Shown: one piece after another, positions 44,742 to 59,168 of the stretch
Layout of the letters: each line of letters begins with the position of its first letter
How positions within the stretch are numbered: position 1 is the first letter of the stretch
NCBI GenBank assembly: GCA_004802705.1
Contig: SGPL01000055.1
Coordinates: 28,194 to 92,193 of the forward strand
Reading direction: 5' to 3'
Source of the DNA: Bondarzewia mesenterica
Lineage: Eukaryota > Basidiomycota > Agaricomycetes > Russulales > Bondarzewiaceae
DNA: 64,000 bases
Position numbers and translations under genes: made by a program
The notes under the pieces: model-generated
The model's input: only the letters and a program-made list of their open reading frames with translations
Told to the model about the DNA's origin: nothing
Database searches by the model: none

Positions 44742-46470
44742 ATGGCAATGTTCGCTGTCGCATTCTTGCTGTTCGCCTCTTTATCTCTAGGACCGCAGGC
44801 CGTCCTTTCGAAGTTCAACACGATCCTGTTTTCTTCTATTGAGCAGTGCGGCCCTTTCAATGTTACTTTCAATGGAGGATCCATGCCTGCTACCCTCCCT
44901 CTAACCCTAACAGTCGTTGCTTTCAATTCCACTCCTATTTTCATTCCTATTCCTCGATCTTCGTGGAATGATACTTCCGGCACTGGTGCTGCTATCACTT
45001 TCCTTCCACTTGCCGCTGGTTCGACGTTCGTCGCGGTATTGGATGATGGAAATGGCACAGCTATGGGATCCGTCTCGGACGTTATCAGAGTCGCGGCTTC
45101 GAACGACTCGTCATGCCTTCCATCAAACACCACACAAACCACGAATGCTTTCACACTTCAGGGAACGCTGTCACAATGCCAGACGTTTGACGTTACATTC
45201 AACCAGACTGAGCATTCAGCACCCACCATCCGAGGTTTCATCCCGTTCGGTCCATCATTTACCGTCGACCAAAATGAAGTGCAAAACGATACTGGCACCG
45301 CAACCTACGTCGTGAATGCGTTACGCGGGTTCCGGATTGCTTTACTTCTCGACGATGGGAGTGGGACTCGTCAAACTTCAGATTTATTAACCATCGGCGG
45401 CGATGCGTCCAGTAGCTCGTCATGTCTGCCCGAGATTTCTTCAACCCCGACAGCGGCTGCGAAATCCAGAGTAGGGTTGTCCAGGTATGCCTGATTGTGC
45501 ACTCAACAGAAACGCGCCCTCTAAACCAATGCGTGACAGTGGCGGAGCCATTGCTATTGGTGTTGCATCCGGAAGCGTTGTCGGCTTTATGCTCATTCTC
45601 CTCGCTTGGTTCTTTTACCGAGAACGCCGCAGGCGTTTCGCTCAATTGAACGCAAACAACCCGACTGTGCGCATTGAATCAGCACCAAATAATCCATTGG
45701 ACTCGCCATTCACATCTTCCCCGTCGAAGCTCATGCGAGAAAAAGGCGACACACGCTCAAACATCCCCCAATCCAAGTATCTTACTGGCCGACCGTACCC
45801 AGACTTTTCCCTATCCCCAGTTACGCCTGAATTCATTCAGACCCGGCCGCCATCTCCTCAATTCCGTACAGTTGATCTCGGAGATGGTTTTGTGGAGATA
45901 TTGCCCGTCGGTGCTACCTCCCGTCGTTCTCAAGAACGTGCAAATGACAGACTAAGCGTGGGCGTGCCAACGATTTCTTCCCTTGACATCGCGGGGATCC
46001 TGGAGGCAGCTGCTATTGGATCAGGAGCTCGAGATCAAAGTCTCGACGACGACGATTACGACGATGCGGCTTCGATACACAGCCCAGGCCGTCGATCTAC
46101 GCGTCCTTCCGTCAACCAGCTGCGCCTTATGAATAGCTCAGAATTCCTCAGACCCAAGCGCAACGAGGAGAATCTGGACGTACCGACGTCCGCGACGCCG
46201 TATGGTCGATTCTCCGGTATATCGTCTGTAGAACACGAGCTGCGCGAGCCATCCACGGCCACCGAAACTTCTGTTTCGATGAACAACATCCGCCCCCCGC
46301 GCGAGAACTTCACGTCGAAGAATGAGGAGGTACCTGGAGACGCACAACCTGGTCCAAGTGTTGGGAGTTCCGCACGGGGACCTGGTCGCCGAGATCGGCC
46401 AAAGTTAAAGGAGCTGGATATAGGATTGTCGATGGGATTGGGGCGAGGGACAGTCCCGTCCAGAATATAA
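44742..46470 (+). CDS. Receptor-like single-pass membrane protein with duplicated ectodomain
   Basis: Signal peptide MAMFAVAFLLFASLSLGPQA. The ectodomain consists of two related modules of about 95 residues. Module 1 runs from IEQCGPFNVTFNGGS to FVAVLDDGNGTAMGSVSDV and ends SCLP. Module 2 runs from LSQCQTFDVTFNQTE to IALLLDDGSGTRQTSDLL and ends SCLP. Many N-glycosylation sequons occur. One 55-nt intron (45485-45539, donor GTATGC, acceptor GTGACAG) leads to the membrane helix IAIGVASGSVVGFMLILLAW, followed by the stop-transfer FFYRERRRR. The cytosolic tail of about 280 residues is Ser/Pro/Arg-rich with an acidic DDDDYDDA patch. This architecture is widespread in agarics as uncharacterised proteins. 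No kinase or enzyme domain is present; a surface sensor or wall-anchored role is a guess. Confidence 0.7.
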
Positions 46471-47355
46471 GGTCACTTCTATCTTTTGTCTTCTCCAAGC
46501 CTTGCATTTTCCTGTTGCTGGACACATTTGTTTATTCTTTATTCACTTTGGTTGAGTCTTGAAGCTTGAGGTCTAACAACCTATGATTTGTGTTTGTAGC
46601 ATATTTGACATCGCCTTCGTCGAGCAGGTTTTCTGAGCGGTTCCGCGTCACCGGTTGCTTATTTGTCTGTCTTTCTTCGCTTTCGTTTCTCCATGTATTA
46701 TTATACGCTGTGTACTTGGGCGTCGATAGGATGTCTATGACGTATCGCTTTGTTCTCGGGTATGGTGCCCGTTGATAGGTACATATTCAGAAGGACAGAT
46801 GAACGAAATTATATAGTGATTGTTTATGAAGCAAGGATGAAGGTCACCAATAAGATGTACATTTGTAAAGATCCTATGGCATTGCAAGGCTATGCGACAG
46901 GCAGGCCGTCCCTGTGTACATCAAGAAACGTGCGTCTGAGGCCTAAACTATAATATCACAGTGATGCGTTTTTGTCATAAATTGGCCCTGTCCGGAGCTG
47001 GGGGGTTTCTACGTCCGAAAAAGTGGAAGAAATTGAGTTGTTACACATTGACGCAGTGATTGTGATAAACCAGAATAACGTACGAAGTGTCAAAAAGATC
47101 GGCGGTATATCGTGTTACACACCAAAAGGTCAGTGACTGATGCAATGCTCAAGCCGAGATTGCGCACTTGTTGAGATGGAAAACGTCAGTGGATGCAAAG
47201 ATAGGTCAGGAGTAATGGAGAGTTGCCTGTGAGAGGTAGCGCTCCAGGAATTTGAAACACAAAAATACCAATCGCTGGAGCAGAAATGACAGGACAGAAA
47301 CACACCTACCAAAGCAGGTACCAGCGTCGATCCCAGAGTTACATCCGCGAATTTC
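46471..47355. other. Convergent intergenic region, 885 bp
   Basis: Between the 3' ends of the receptor-like gene and the small basic protein gene. AT-richer than the genes; no feature supported. Confidence 0.5.
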
Positions 47356-47716
47356 CTAGTCATCTTGAGGCAACTTGGCTGCCTCCCTTCGCGCCTTCTG
47401 TCTTCCGCCCATCATGAGGTCCACATAATCCGCACCGCCCAGGACATTGCCCTCCAGCCCGGGCTTGCGTTTCCCCGTCTTATCTTTCAATCCAGCCTTC
47501 CTCTTAGCTGCTGTGATAGTGGCGGTTTGCTCGGAACGTGTTCCCGCTCCAGTTTTGGTCTGCGCGGCACTGGGTGCCGTCGCCTTTTTCTGCGGGTGCA
47601 ACGGATGATTATGGTCGAGTCAGTAGGGGATTGGTAGATTAGAGTCGGACTTGAAGGGGGGAAGATAAACGGATAGAACGTACAGCGCGCTTGTGCACTT
47701 TCGCGCTTCTACCCAT
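47356..47716 (-). CDS. Small conserved basic protein, unknown function
   Basis: Two exons. The first encodes MGRSAKVHKRA from 47716. After an intron with donor GTACGT and acceptor CCGCAG, the second continues KKATAPSAAQTKTGAGTRSE and the Lys-rich TAAKRKAGLKDKTGKRKPG. It ends with an apparently conserved segment, LGGADYVDLMMGGRQKARRE, and AAKLPQDD. Total about 92 residues with a strong positive charge in the first two thirds. The MGRSAKxHKR start and the GGADYVDLM box recur in short uncharacterised basidiomycete proteins (from memory). A nucleolar or ribosome-related role would fit the composition but is speculation. Confidence 0.6.
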
Positions 47717-48154
47717 ACTTGCAGTACGAAGTGAAAGAGATTGCGACCGAGACGATGGACGTTACGATGCCTGTGTGACCGGCATGACTTGCGTGTGTCT
47801 ATACCAGCGGCAGTGCGTCGGACATTTGCAATATAAGTATCAGAAAAGACCCCGGGAACTCCACGCACACTGCATATCCGTGCCGAAGGCCCTTTGATCA
47901 AACGGAACCTACGTGCAATGGCAATGTATACTGTAAGTTCAGTACATGTTACGAAGTAATATCTACAGGATAGATCGACGCGCTTATGATCAATGAGTCC
48001 AAAGATTCAAGAATATAGCAGTCTAACGGGCGTCAACGCTCAACTATGTACCTGAGCAGTCCGACAGTAGTGTTACACTACAATACAGGGCAAGCACAAA
48101 TCTACTGCGCTTCAAACTTCACGTGTCGGAGAACAAACAGGAAAGCTCAATACA
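47717..48154. other. Intergenic, 438 bp
   Basis: Upstream of the small basic protein gene and downstream of the DAHP synthase gene (both minus). No feature supported. Confidence 0.5.
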
Positions 48155-49561
<1,407 letters not shown>

Positions 49562-49723
49562 GTTTAGGTCGGACGCTGGAGATTTTCTGAGGTTGGACAC
49601 TGGGAAGAGCCTGAGGTCAGAAAGCTGGAGAGAAGTGGATGGAGGGGGTGGTGGTGATGCGAAGAAATTGATCAAGCGAAGGGTTTTTATACTGTGCGAC
49701 TTACTTGGGAGTTTTGTCAACTA

Positions 49724-50123
49724 TCACTGCTGACAGGTTAAATTTTGACAGTCGAGAACCGGGTTAAGTTGAGGAGGAGGAGAAACTGGAGTCATCGAGT
49801 CATTTCTATTACATAAAGGACCCCAATCACTGCCGATCACTTTGTACTTAATCTCCGTCGGAAAGCTCGTTGCATCCGCTGATGTCGCAGTCACGCCTGA
49901 CAAGTCCCGAACCTGTACATACAGTGATACACTCATAGAGGATTAATGCATAGATACCTAGATTGTCTGACGCAAAAAATTCTACTCGCTTCCTGCTGAC
50001 TGAACCATTGGCTTTTTCGTAGTGTTTGTCGACATCAGAGCCATCGATGAGTCGTCTTTGTAGGTCTTTATCCGCGGCGAGCCGGATTATATGCCGGTGT
50101 ATCCTTGAGTTCTCGAGGTCCAT
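49724..50123 (-). CDS. Probable small gene, unknown function
   Basis: Reading from 50123: MDLENSRIHRHIIRLAADKD, then LQRRLIDGSDVDKHYEKANG and SVSRKR. A second coding-looking frame reads VRDLSGVTATSADATSFPTE, IKYKVIGSDWGPL and SMTPVSPPPQLNPV, ending at 49724. An intron between about 50010 and 49930 must connect them; acceptor TGTACAG is clear, while the donor is uncertain (GTAGAA keeps the frame, GTATCT does not). The start lies only 102 bp from the Tim9 start on the other strand, so a bidirectional promoter is likely. The composition looks coding, but I do not recognise the family. Confidence 0.45.
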
Positions 50124-50225
50124 GCATCACGTGATAGTTTTTCAGTTCCTTCGCTCAAACCGTTGCACACGTTCTGCCGACGTTGACGCGTTTATTTCTA
50201 TTTCCTCCATCTCTGACTCACTATA

Positions 50226-50677
50226 ATGGATTTCTCTCAATTCAATGCAGCCGAGCAGGCGCACATGTCCAGAGTTATTGAAAAGAAACAGGTTTGAACA
50301 GGGTGGCCATCTCATTCACGTTTCTTCAACTTGCTGACGTGACACCTTCAGATGCAAGATTTCATGCGGATGTATTCCAGTCTCGTGGAGAGATGCTTCA
50401 CTTCTTGCTGCAACGATTTCACCAGCAAGGCGCTATCATCAAAAGAAGTGAGTGTCTACCCGCCAAGATGATTTGCTTGCGGTTAACATCCCGGTCACAA
50501 ACAGGAACAATGCATGTTAAACTGTGCTGATAAGTTTTTGAAGCATTCAGAGAGGGTCGGAGCGCGATTTGCAGAACAGAACGCAGGTACGAGTACTTGT
50601 GTCATCTAACCTCACATTAACATTTACTCACTGTCTTGCATCGCACGCCAGCGGCCATGGACGCCGCGCAAAAATGA
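50226..50677 (+). CDS. TIM9: Tim9, mitochondrial intermembrane-space small Tim chaperone
   Basis: Four exons give a protein of about 90 residues. They read [35 protein letters not shown] with [37 protein letters not shown]; and [15 protein letters not shown]. The twin CX3C motifs (CFTSC and CMLNC) form the two disulfides of small Tim proteins, and the spacing and start match Tim9. With Tim10 it forms the hexameric chaperone that escorts carrier precursors to the TIM22 complex. Introns at 50292, 50451 and 50588 are about 55-65 nt with standard ends. Confidence 0.93.
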
Positions 50678-51754
50678 ATACCCTGTTTTCTTTTTGGCTA
50701 GACACTTGCTACCATATTCTTGTGTAATACTACTCCTCACTGTTTCCTGAACTGGGTCCACGAAAGCGCGGATAGCCATTCGACGTCCATGTCTCAAGAG
50801 CGTTCGCACTCCCACACTCCCGGCCCAGGCTCCAGGCAAGCCCGGTGCATTGATTGGTTTGTCCAGCCTTCGCTCCCTGAATTCTCAGTGAAATTTCCTA
50901 GACTGTATCCTTCACCATAAAGGTAGATTTCATTACAAATATCTTTCCAAATTCTCGAACAAACAGGATCCTTCATCGAGTAAGTACTTCATGACGCACA
51001 GTCGCCACGGCGGAGCTTCTTCTACCCCCGGCTACTGCTTTGCCATACATGGTTGGTCTGTGCATTTTGTCCATACTTCAGGCACCGTCTCCACTGACAT
51101 TGAACAACGTGAGTGCAACTGTCAGGATTCTTTCTTCTTGCTCGATCTGGGTCTTTCTCGAGCGCCACCATGGCGCAAACACAACGTTTTGGAGATACGG
51201 AAGACAATTCCGTGCCGGATGCTATTGCGACGACATCTTCACTTCGAAGGCACAAACCCTCGAGCGAGCTCCGCACTACTTGCTGATTGAGATCCTCAAA
51301 GTGGCGTCCCAGGGCACCCCGATTGATTGAACGCCCAACGTGCACGTTCTTCATCTGCATCGGATGAGATGGGACTTGAAACGCGGTAACTTAGCGTGTA
51401 TAAGGTCAGCACCGGGCATGGTGCATCTTTGTATTTGGATGAACTTCAGCGGAACGCGACCTGTCATACTTTCGCCTAAGTACGATCAAGATACGATCAC
51501 CATTGTTGTCGAGCAGCGAGTTTACCTGACCACTACCTTCTGACACCCTTTAGCGCACATCAGCCAATGATTTTTTTTGTGGTGATATGCATGTTTTGGA
51601 CCACAATGAACTCGTTATGTATTTCTTCACATACTGTATCGCAGAACAAGAGGAATAGGGGTTCACGTGAAGTGACGTCATCTGCAACCGGCGAGAGCTT
51701 GGCGAGAGCGCAGAGGCTCGGGGACAACGTCCAGAACCGGCGGAGTACTTGACG
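50678..51754. other. Unresolved 1.1 kb between Tim9 and the peroxiredoxin
   Basis: Coding-like pieces on the plus strand include MSQERSHSHTPGPGSR (50791 onward), a hydrophobic stretch PYMVGLCILSILQAP (51043 onward) and, after a possible intron with donor GTGAGT near 51109, MAQTQRFGDTEDNSVPDAIA (51170 onward) ending in a stop near 51285. They suggest a small spliced membrane protein gene, but I could not join them into one frame. The rest (51290-51750) shows nothing. Confidence 0.35.
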
Positions 51755-51762
51755 TATAAATA
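51755..51762 (+). promoter_or_regulatory. TATA box of the peroxiredoxin gene
   Basis: TATAAATA lies 48 bp before the ATG at 51810, a good match in sequence and position to a fungal core promoter. Confidence 0.5.
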
Positions 51763-51809
51763 GTCGGTTCTTGCTTCGAGCAACACGTTTCTTGACTGTA
51801 CTACTCACC

Positions 51810-52830
51810 ATGACCAAGCACCCTCTCGTTGGAAAGCCTGCCCCACCTTTGTCCCTTCTCAACTATGATGGAGAGACTTACAATTTCAAGCCTGGAACAC
51901 AAGACGCTCCTGTTGCGCTGTTCTTCTTTCCCAAAGCTGGCAAGTCTCAAATGAATGGCGTTTCGTAATCAGTATCTCACTGTTTCTGCCCCCTTTCTCG
52001 TTTGAACATCTTTAGGCACGTATGGATGCACACGTGAAGTGTGCCAGTTCCGAGATGCATTAGTTGGTGTGTATGCGTGGTCCTTAATGTCCGCTGTATC
52101 CACGACTGGATGGCAGTGATGACGTTCACCGTATTACTGATGCGATTCTTATTCTGATGCTCTCCCATGCTCTCTAGATAAGGACGCGTTCAAGCGCTCC
52201 AAGGTTGAAATCATTGGCATCAGTCATGATTCGGTAGCCACGCTCAAGGACTTCGCGGCCAAGCAGAAGGCCACGGTATGCATTTCCGTTGATCAAGCGG
52301 TTTCTTGCGGTCGTTTCATGATGTGCTGATATCTCTTGCGCAGTATCCAATTCTAAGTGACGAGAAGGGCGAAGCACGCAAGGCTTATCAGGTCGGAAGG
52401 GGCCTTTTTGGCCTCACCGATGCCCGCGTCACGTATTTCATCGACAAGAGCGGAGTGATTCGGTGAGTCTATATCAGCCCCTTTTGTCACGCTACGGTAA
52501 ATATTGACAGTTTTTGCACCTTTTTATTTTTCTTCGAATTTAAGTGATGCGATTGATGCGACGGTGAATTACGGTGCACACGTCAAATTTGTGCAGCAAT
52601 GCATTGAGAATATGGAGGCTGAGGAGAAGAAGGCGGCTGAACCGACGGCGGCTGAACCGACTGCGGCTGAACCGACTGCGGCTGAACCGACTGCGGCTGC
52701 ACCGACGGCGGCTGAGCCTGCTCCCACAGCATCTGCCACCGATGCACCTACTTCTGATGTACCTGCCACCACGCAAGCAGCACCCTTGGCTGCAGAGGAG
52801 AGCTCTACCCCTGTTGCTGCTGCCTCTTGA
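51810..52830 (+). CDS. Peroxiredoxin, BCP/PrxQ type (Dot5-like), with repeat tail
   Basis: MTKHPLVGKPAPPLSLLNYD and ALFFFPKAG lead across an intron to TYGCTREVCQFRDALV. The first cysteine is the peroxidatic one and the second, five residues later, is the resolving cysteine of the BCP/PrxQ class; the usual TPGC appears as TYGC. IIGISHDSVATLKDFAAKQK and RVTYFIDKSGVIR complete the thioredoxin fold. The first intron (51940-52015) uses a GC donor (G/GCAAGT) and is required for the active-site frame. The C-terminus carries a roughly 75-residue Ala/Pro/Thr/Glu tail with a 15-bp tandem repeat, absent from typical BCP proteins. The enzyme reduces peroxides using thioredoxin. Whether the tail affects location is unknown. 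The stop at 52828 lies just before the gap edge. Confidence 0.88.
52633..52722 (+). repeat. 15-bp tandem repeat encoding AAEPT units
   Basis: Six consecutive 15-bp units of the form GCGGCTGAACCGACN. The first four encode AAEPT, the fifth AAAPT and the sixth AAEPA. It is in frame within the peroxiredoxin tail. Confidence 0.95.
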
Positions 52831-52861
52831 NGNCGNCANTCAANGTANNANTATCTGGANG

Positions 52862-53130
52862 NNNNNNNNNNNNNNNNNNNNNNNNNNNNNNNNNNNNNNN
52901 NNNNNNNNNNNNNNNNNNNNNNNNNNNNNNNNNNNNNNNNNNNNNNNNNNNNNNNNNNNNNNNNNNNNNNNNNNNNNNNNNNNNNNNNNNNNNNNNNNNN
53001 NNNNNNNNNNNNNNNNNNNNNNNNNNNNNNNNNNNNNNNNNNNNNNNNNNNNNNNNNNNNNNNNNNNNNNNNNNNNNNNNNNNNNNNNNNNNNNNNNNNN
53101 NNNNNNNNNNNNNNNNNNNNNNNNNNNNNN
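52862..53130. other. Assembly gap (run of N)
   Basis: Continuous N with heavily ambiguous flanks (52831-52861 and 53131-53210). The promoter of the nitronate monooxygenase gene probably lies partly in it. Confidence 0.95.
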
Positions 53131-53438
53131 CTNTNTNTGNANAGNNTNNNANANTNCTNGAGNNNTTACNNNANATNGANANNNCNNTNANTNGNNNCGG
53201 NNNTNANTCGCGGGGAAATCACATGCAATTTATGGNCTGTTGTATTGGACCCACCAGAAAAGCATACCACGGCGTCTTCTACTCACTCCGCGCATTGGCA
53301 GTCATAAGTCGGCCTACTACGCTTCGNGCGCGGTTTTATTCGAGTTTTAATTGCCAAACTAACCGTCGCGGCTTGATCTCTATACCAATTTATCCTGCTC
53401 ATCNAAGCTTCAAATTCAGTACGAGCGCATCTCACAAG

Positions 53439-55136
<1,698 letters not shown>

Positions 55137-55529
55137 GTTTATGGGACATTTTGGATGCTGAAACCNATTCNTAGGCCTCTCGTNTATCATACCGTATNGA
55201 CCAAGAAGAGATGTGCCCTATGTAACANCAATGAAACGATTCACTTTCGCTCGAGGTCTAGTGAAAAAGACTGCAAGAGACGTNACAGCCACGCGTTGAC
55301 CGCCGCAATAAACGCGGTCACGCGGTCAGTATTGATCATGTGATCGCGACCTGCCCCCGCCTCGTGTTGGACACGGAGTTGAACTTGGAACGACAAAGAA
55401 CTGACCTCATTTTCTTTTCTTTCTTCTTTTGGTTCTTTTCCTGCAAGTCTCCAAGGCCTCCAGGCCTCCAGGCCTCAAGCTCCTCCGCCAGTAGCTTTCT
55501 TTCATCGGCAAGTCTATCAAAATCGTCTA
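55137..55529. other. Intergenic, promoter of the Mps1 gene
   Basis: About 390 bp. A C/T-rich tract with CCTCCAGG repeats (about 55450-55480) lies before the ATG. No other feature supported. Confidence 0.5.
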
Positions 55530-58500
55530 ATGCTCGCCTCGGCATCGCCGTCGAGTCCACTTTCTTCGCCCCTTCAAGTTTCCCCTCGCATGTCACCTTT
55601 GTCCACACCTCCTAATCCTAACAATGGCTCTGGACTGTCTATCCCTCGATCTTCGTCTCTCACTCCTTCGGCCTCAGAAGATGAATCTATCGAGCTGTCG
55701 TTTGATTATGAACTTGATTCAAACGGACAGTACGTGCGCGTTTCGAAGGGATCAGCAACCACACGACGATCCTCGCCGCCAACGCCAATTGACACTCCCG
55801 AATTTTCAAAGATATTGACCCTAACTCCAGACGAAAGTCCTGTAAATTCGTCACCGCCTGTTACATCCGACCATTCCATTCCGCGCGCGTCGTTATCGCG
55901 CTCGGAGAGCATGCCTGCAACCTCTTTTGCTGACCGGTATGATTCTTCAGAACCTCGACCGGCTTCGGCCGTCCCTCCAATAACTTCCGTCCGCTCCTTT
56001 CAACGAGTCGCCTCTGGTCCCTCTGTACTCTCACAGACGCTGGGGGTCGCGCCTTCTACCTCGTCTTCCACACGGACACTGCCCAGCAATATCCGTCTTT
56101 CTAGCTCTAAATCCGCTGGTCCGCGTCGTGTAACGGTGGAGGAGTATAGGGAACAGGCACAGCACAACCGTGTGCTCCTGCGTGTAATGGAACGTGAGTT
56201 GCAAGAAGAGAAGGAAAACCTTGAGGGTGAGAGGCAGTCACAAGAGGGCCCGAGTAATGGAGTGAGCACGACCAATGGTTCCGGACGGCGCTCTCCTTCT
56301 CGATCTTCACCCGTGATTACTGAGCCCCCCCACTTCTCGGGACAGGTCCCGCCCATCCCAGCACGTTTTTCGCAATCGAGCCACCATGCCACATCCTCGG
56401 CCTCTGGCGCGCGGGCTCTCGCGGAAGTTGTGCCCGTTCCGCAGCGTGCACCTTCCTCGGGATCTTCATCATCCTCTCTTGGGCGACCAATCATGCCGGG
56501 GCCGACCCGTCCTGGGCGCGTGCTGCGGAAGTTCCAAAGTGGATTTGGAATCAACAAGATTGCGGAGGTGGAATCGGGTGAGAGGGAAGGCGAGAATGTC
56601 GATGTTGGGTCTGGGACGGATACGGGGGTCGAGGAGCCAGCCTGGTCGGACGCTGGACGTCCTGTAAATAGATCTGCCGGTCAGAAAGGTATCATCTCCT
56701 CCCATGGGCTTCCCGCTCTCGTCAACCGTCCACGACGTTCGGCTAGCTTAAGTGATGCTGCTTGTACGTTTTCGTTCTCTGAACCGTATGTGGACGCTGA
56801 GCTCAAAGCATGAGTGACAGCTTCGGAAGACTACCTGGCCACAAACCAAGCGTACGCACTTTCGCATGATTATGTAGCTCAACAATCGAGGCCAGGATCC
56901 AGTCTTGGTTTGGCCTCAAACCGGGTCAGACGAGGCACTCTTGAGGAAAGAATGAGACAAGGACGGGCCATGGCCATGAACGACGGTCAATTAATTTCTA
57001 ATTCACGTACTATGACACGCGTTCTCAATGTTGTGTTCAACTGTCCGTGCAGATTACGCTCTCCAAACGGAAGCGGAACGTGAGTGACTGGTTCATCTAT
57101 CTCTCTTCCCTTCTGTCGATATGGCCTATATCTTTTCATCAACAGGAAGGGCAGCCGAACTTGGGGATGTCCAGACTAAACCAGTCTACCAGCGACGCCA
57201 GTCACCGTCGCCGACACACAGCGCACATTTGCATGCACAATTTGGACACCAGCGCCACGATTCTGATACTCTTCGATCCATCTCCCACCTTCAGTCATCT
57301 CGACCGTCGTCCGCCTCACCAACTCAAGTCGATCCATTGCCACCTCGCTTTTCGCCTTCTTCGCGCAAACTCTCATCACCTTCATCTAATGGGTCCAATG
57401 GAGTAGCGTCCACTGGACGTCACAAACGAAGTCCAACTGCGCCGGAGCCTCCTACGACCAGTGGATTGCTGGCTCCGCCTGGGTTGGCGAATGTAAACAG
57501 TATTGGTAGGACATGGGCGGCTGGAGATTCAAAGGAGACAGAAAGTGAGGAGCCTCAGCCTCAGGCAAAGAATTTACCTATTCAACTTCGGCCTATGCAT
57601 CCGCCTCCTGCACCAAAGGCACCGGCCTCAGCCTCTGTCAGTGAAGTCAAGACCCGGAATCTTGTCGTACGTATCAAATGTAAGTGTTTGTATATGCTCG
57701 GGATCTCACTGCTTTATCACAGGTCAACAAGAAAGCCTATGCCCGTCTCGACATGGTCGGCAAAGGTGGCTCGTCCAGAGTCTATCGTGTTATGAACAAT
57801 GCAAACGAGATTTACGCCATCAAACGCGTCTCTCTTGACAGGACGGATCAGGAGACAATGAGCGGGTACATGAACGAAATATCCCTGCTCAAACGGTTGG
57901 AGGGCAACTCTAGGATCATCAGGCTCATCGACAGCGAGGTCAGACGCGGCCCCGGCGGTTCAAAGGGTTATCTGATGCTGGTGATGGAGTGTGGAGAGAT
58001 TGGTTAGTAGTTGTACATGCTAAGGCCATGCATCTGCTTTGGCTCATCTTCCGCGCGTCTCGCATTTTAGACTTGGCCCGATTGCTTCAGGAGCAACTGA
58101 AGGAGCCGCTGAACATGGTTTGGGTGGCATATTACTGGCAGCAGGTATCTGTCCTCATTCGATTCGATGACAGTAGCTTCATCCGGATTTGTAGATGCTG
58201 GAGGCGGTTCAAGTCATCCATCAGGAGAAGATCGTGCACTCTGATTTGAAGCCTGCCAATTTTGTGTTGGTTCGTGGACAGCTCAAGTTGATCGACTTCG
58301 GTATCGCCAATGCCATAGCCAATGATACGACCAACATTCAACGGGATCATCAAGTGTGTTTCTTTCCTAAATCGCATTGCTTATACTATCTCGCCGACTA
58401 ATCGTCGTGATTTCAGATTGGCACTGTCAATTACATGAGTCCTGAAGCCATCGAACTTCCCGATGGCCAGCGCCGGCTGAAAGTGGGACGTTCGAGCGAT

Positions 58501-59168
58501 GTCTGGTCTTTGGGTTGCATTCTGTACCAAATGATCTATTTTCAGCCCCCTTTCCAGCACCTCTCCGTCTACCAGAAGATGAAAGCAATTCCGGACATCA
58601 ACTACAATATCGAGTTCCCTCTCTATTCGGCGCCAATTGCACCGGCATCGCGCTCGCAGCCACCAGGGCAGGGTATAACTCCCAAACGATTGGAACATCT
58701 CAAACGAAAAGTCAAGTTGGACGCCATTGCCAGCATGGAGGCATGCTTGTGTCGCAACCCGAAGAAGCGAGCGTCTATCGAGGAACTATTGAAGCAGGAT
58801 TGGATCAGGATGCAAGAAAGTGCGTGATATCTTCGTCTTCGTCTTCCTCGCGGCTTGTATTGGGGAGAGCTGAACCCCATCGATTATCATAGAAGAAGTG
58901 CCAGAAGACGAGGTAGTGATCAACCCATTCTTCATGAGCCAGTTGCTCCAGTATGGAATTCAACTTGGGCGGTCGAATAATAATGCTACCGACCAGACGG
59001 AGTTGATGGCCGAGGCTGAGGTATGTCTGCTCATACAGACGTGCTTTAGTGGGCCCGTTCACTGAGAGCGATGATCCACAGCGCTTGGTACGTGAATTGC
59101 AAGAAGTCCGACACTCATCGCTTACCCCCAAGAAACCCGACGACGAGGACGAGGCAAATTGGGTTTGA
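55530..59168 (+). CDS. MPS1: Mps1/TTK spindle checkpoint protein kinase
   Basis: A long Ser/Pro-rich disordered N-terminal half (55530-57670) includes a short coiled segment, [20 protein letters not shown]. The kinase domain starts [20 protein letters not shown], whose GKGGSSRVY is the glycine loop. [11 protein letters not shown] holds the ATP lysine, and [20 protein letters not shown] is diagnostic of Mps1. [12 protein letters not shown] is the catalytic loop, [20 protein letters not shown] the DFG and activation segment, and [13 protein letters not shown] the P+1 loop. All catalytic residues are present. The tail after the domain ([16 protein letters not shown]) ends DEDEANWV. Mps1 phosphorylates kinetochore proteins such as Spc105/Knl1 and acts in spindle pole duplication. 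The start may lie in an earlier exon. Confidence 0.92.

Noticed and set aside
45485..45509. A 25-nt ultra-short intron in the receptor-like gene
   Set aside because: A second acceptor (GTGACAG) at 45539 gives a 55-nt intron in the same phase, which is the normal size here and leads straight into the membrane helix.
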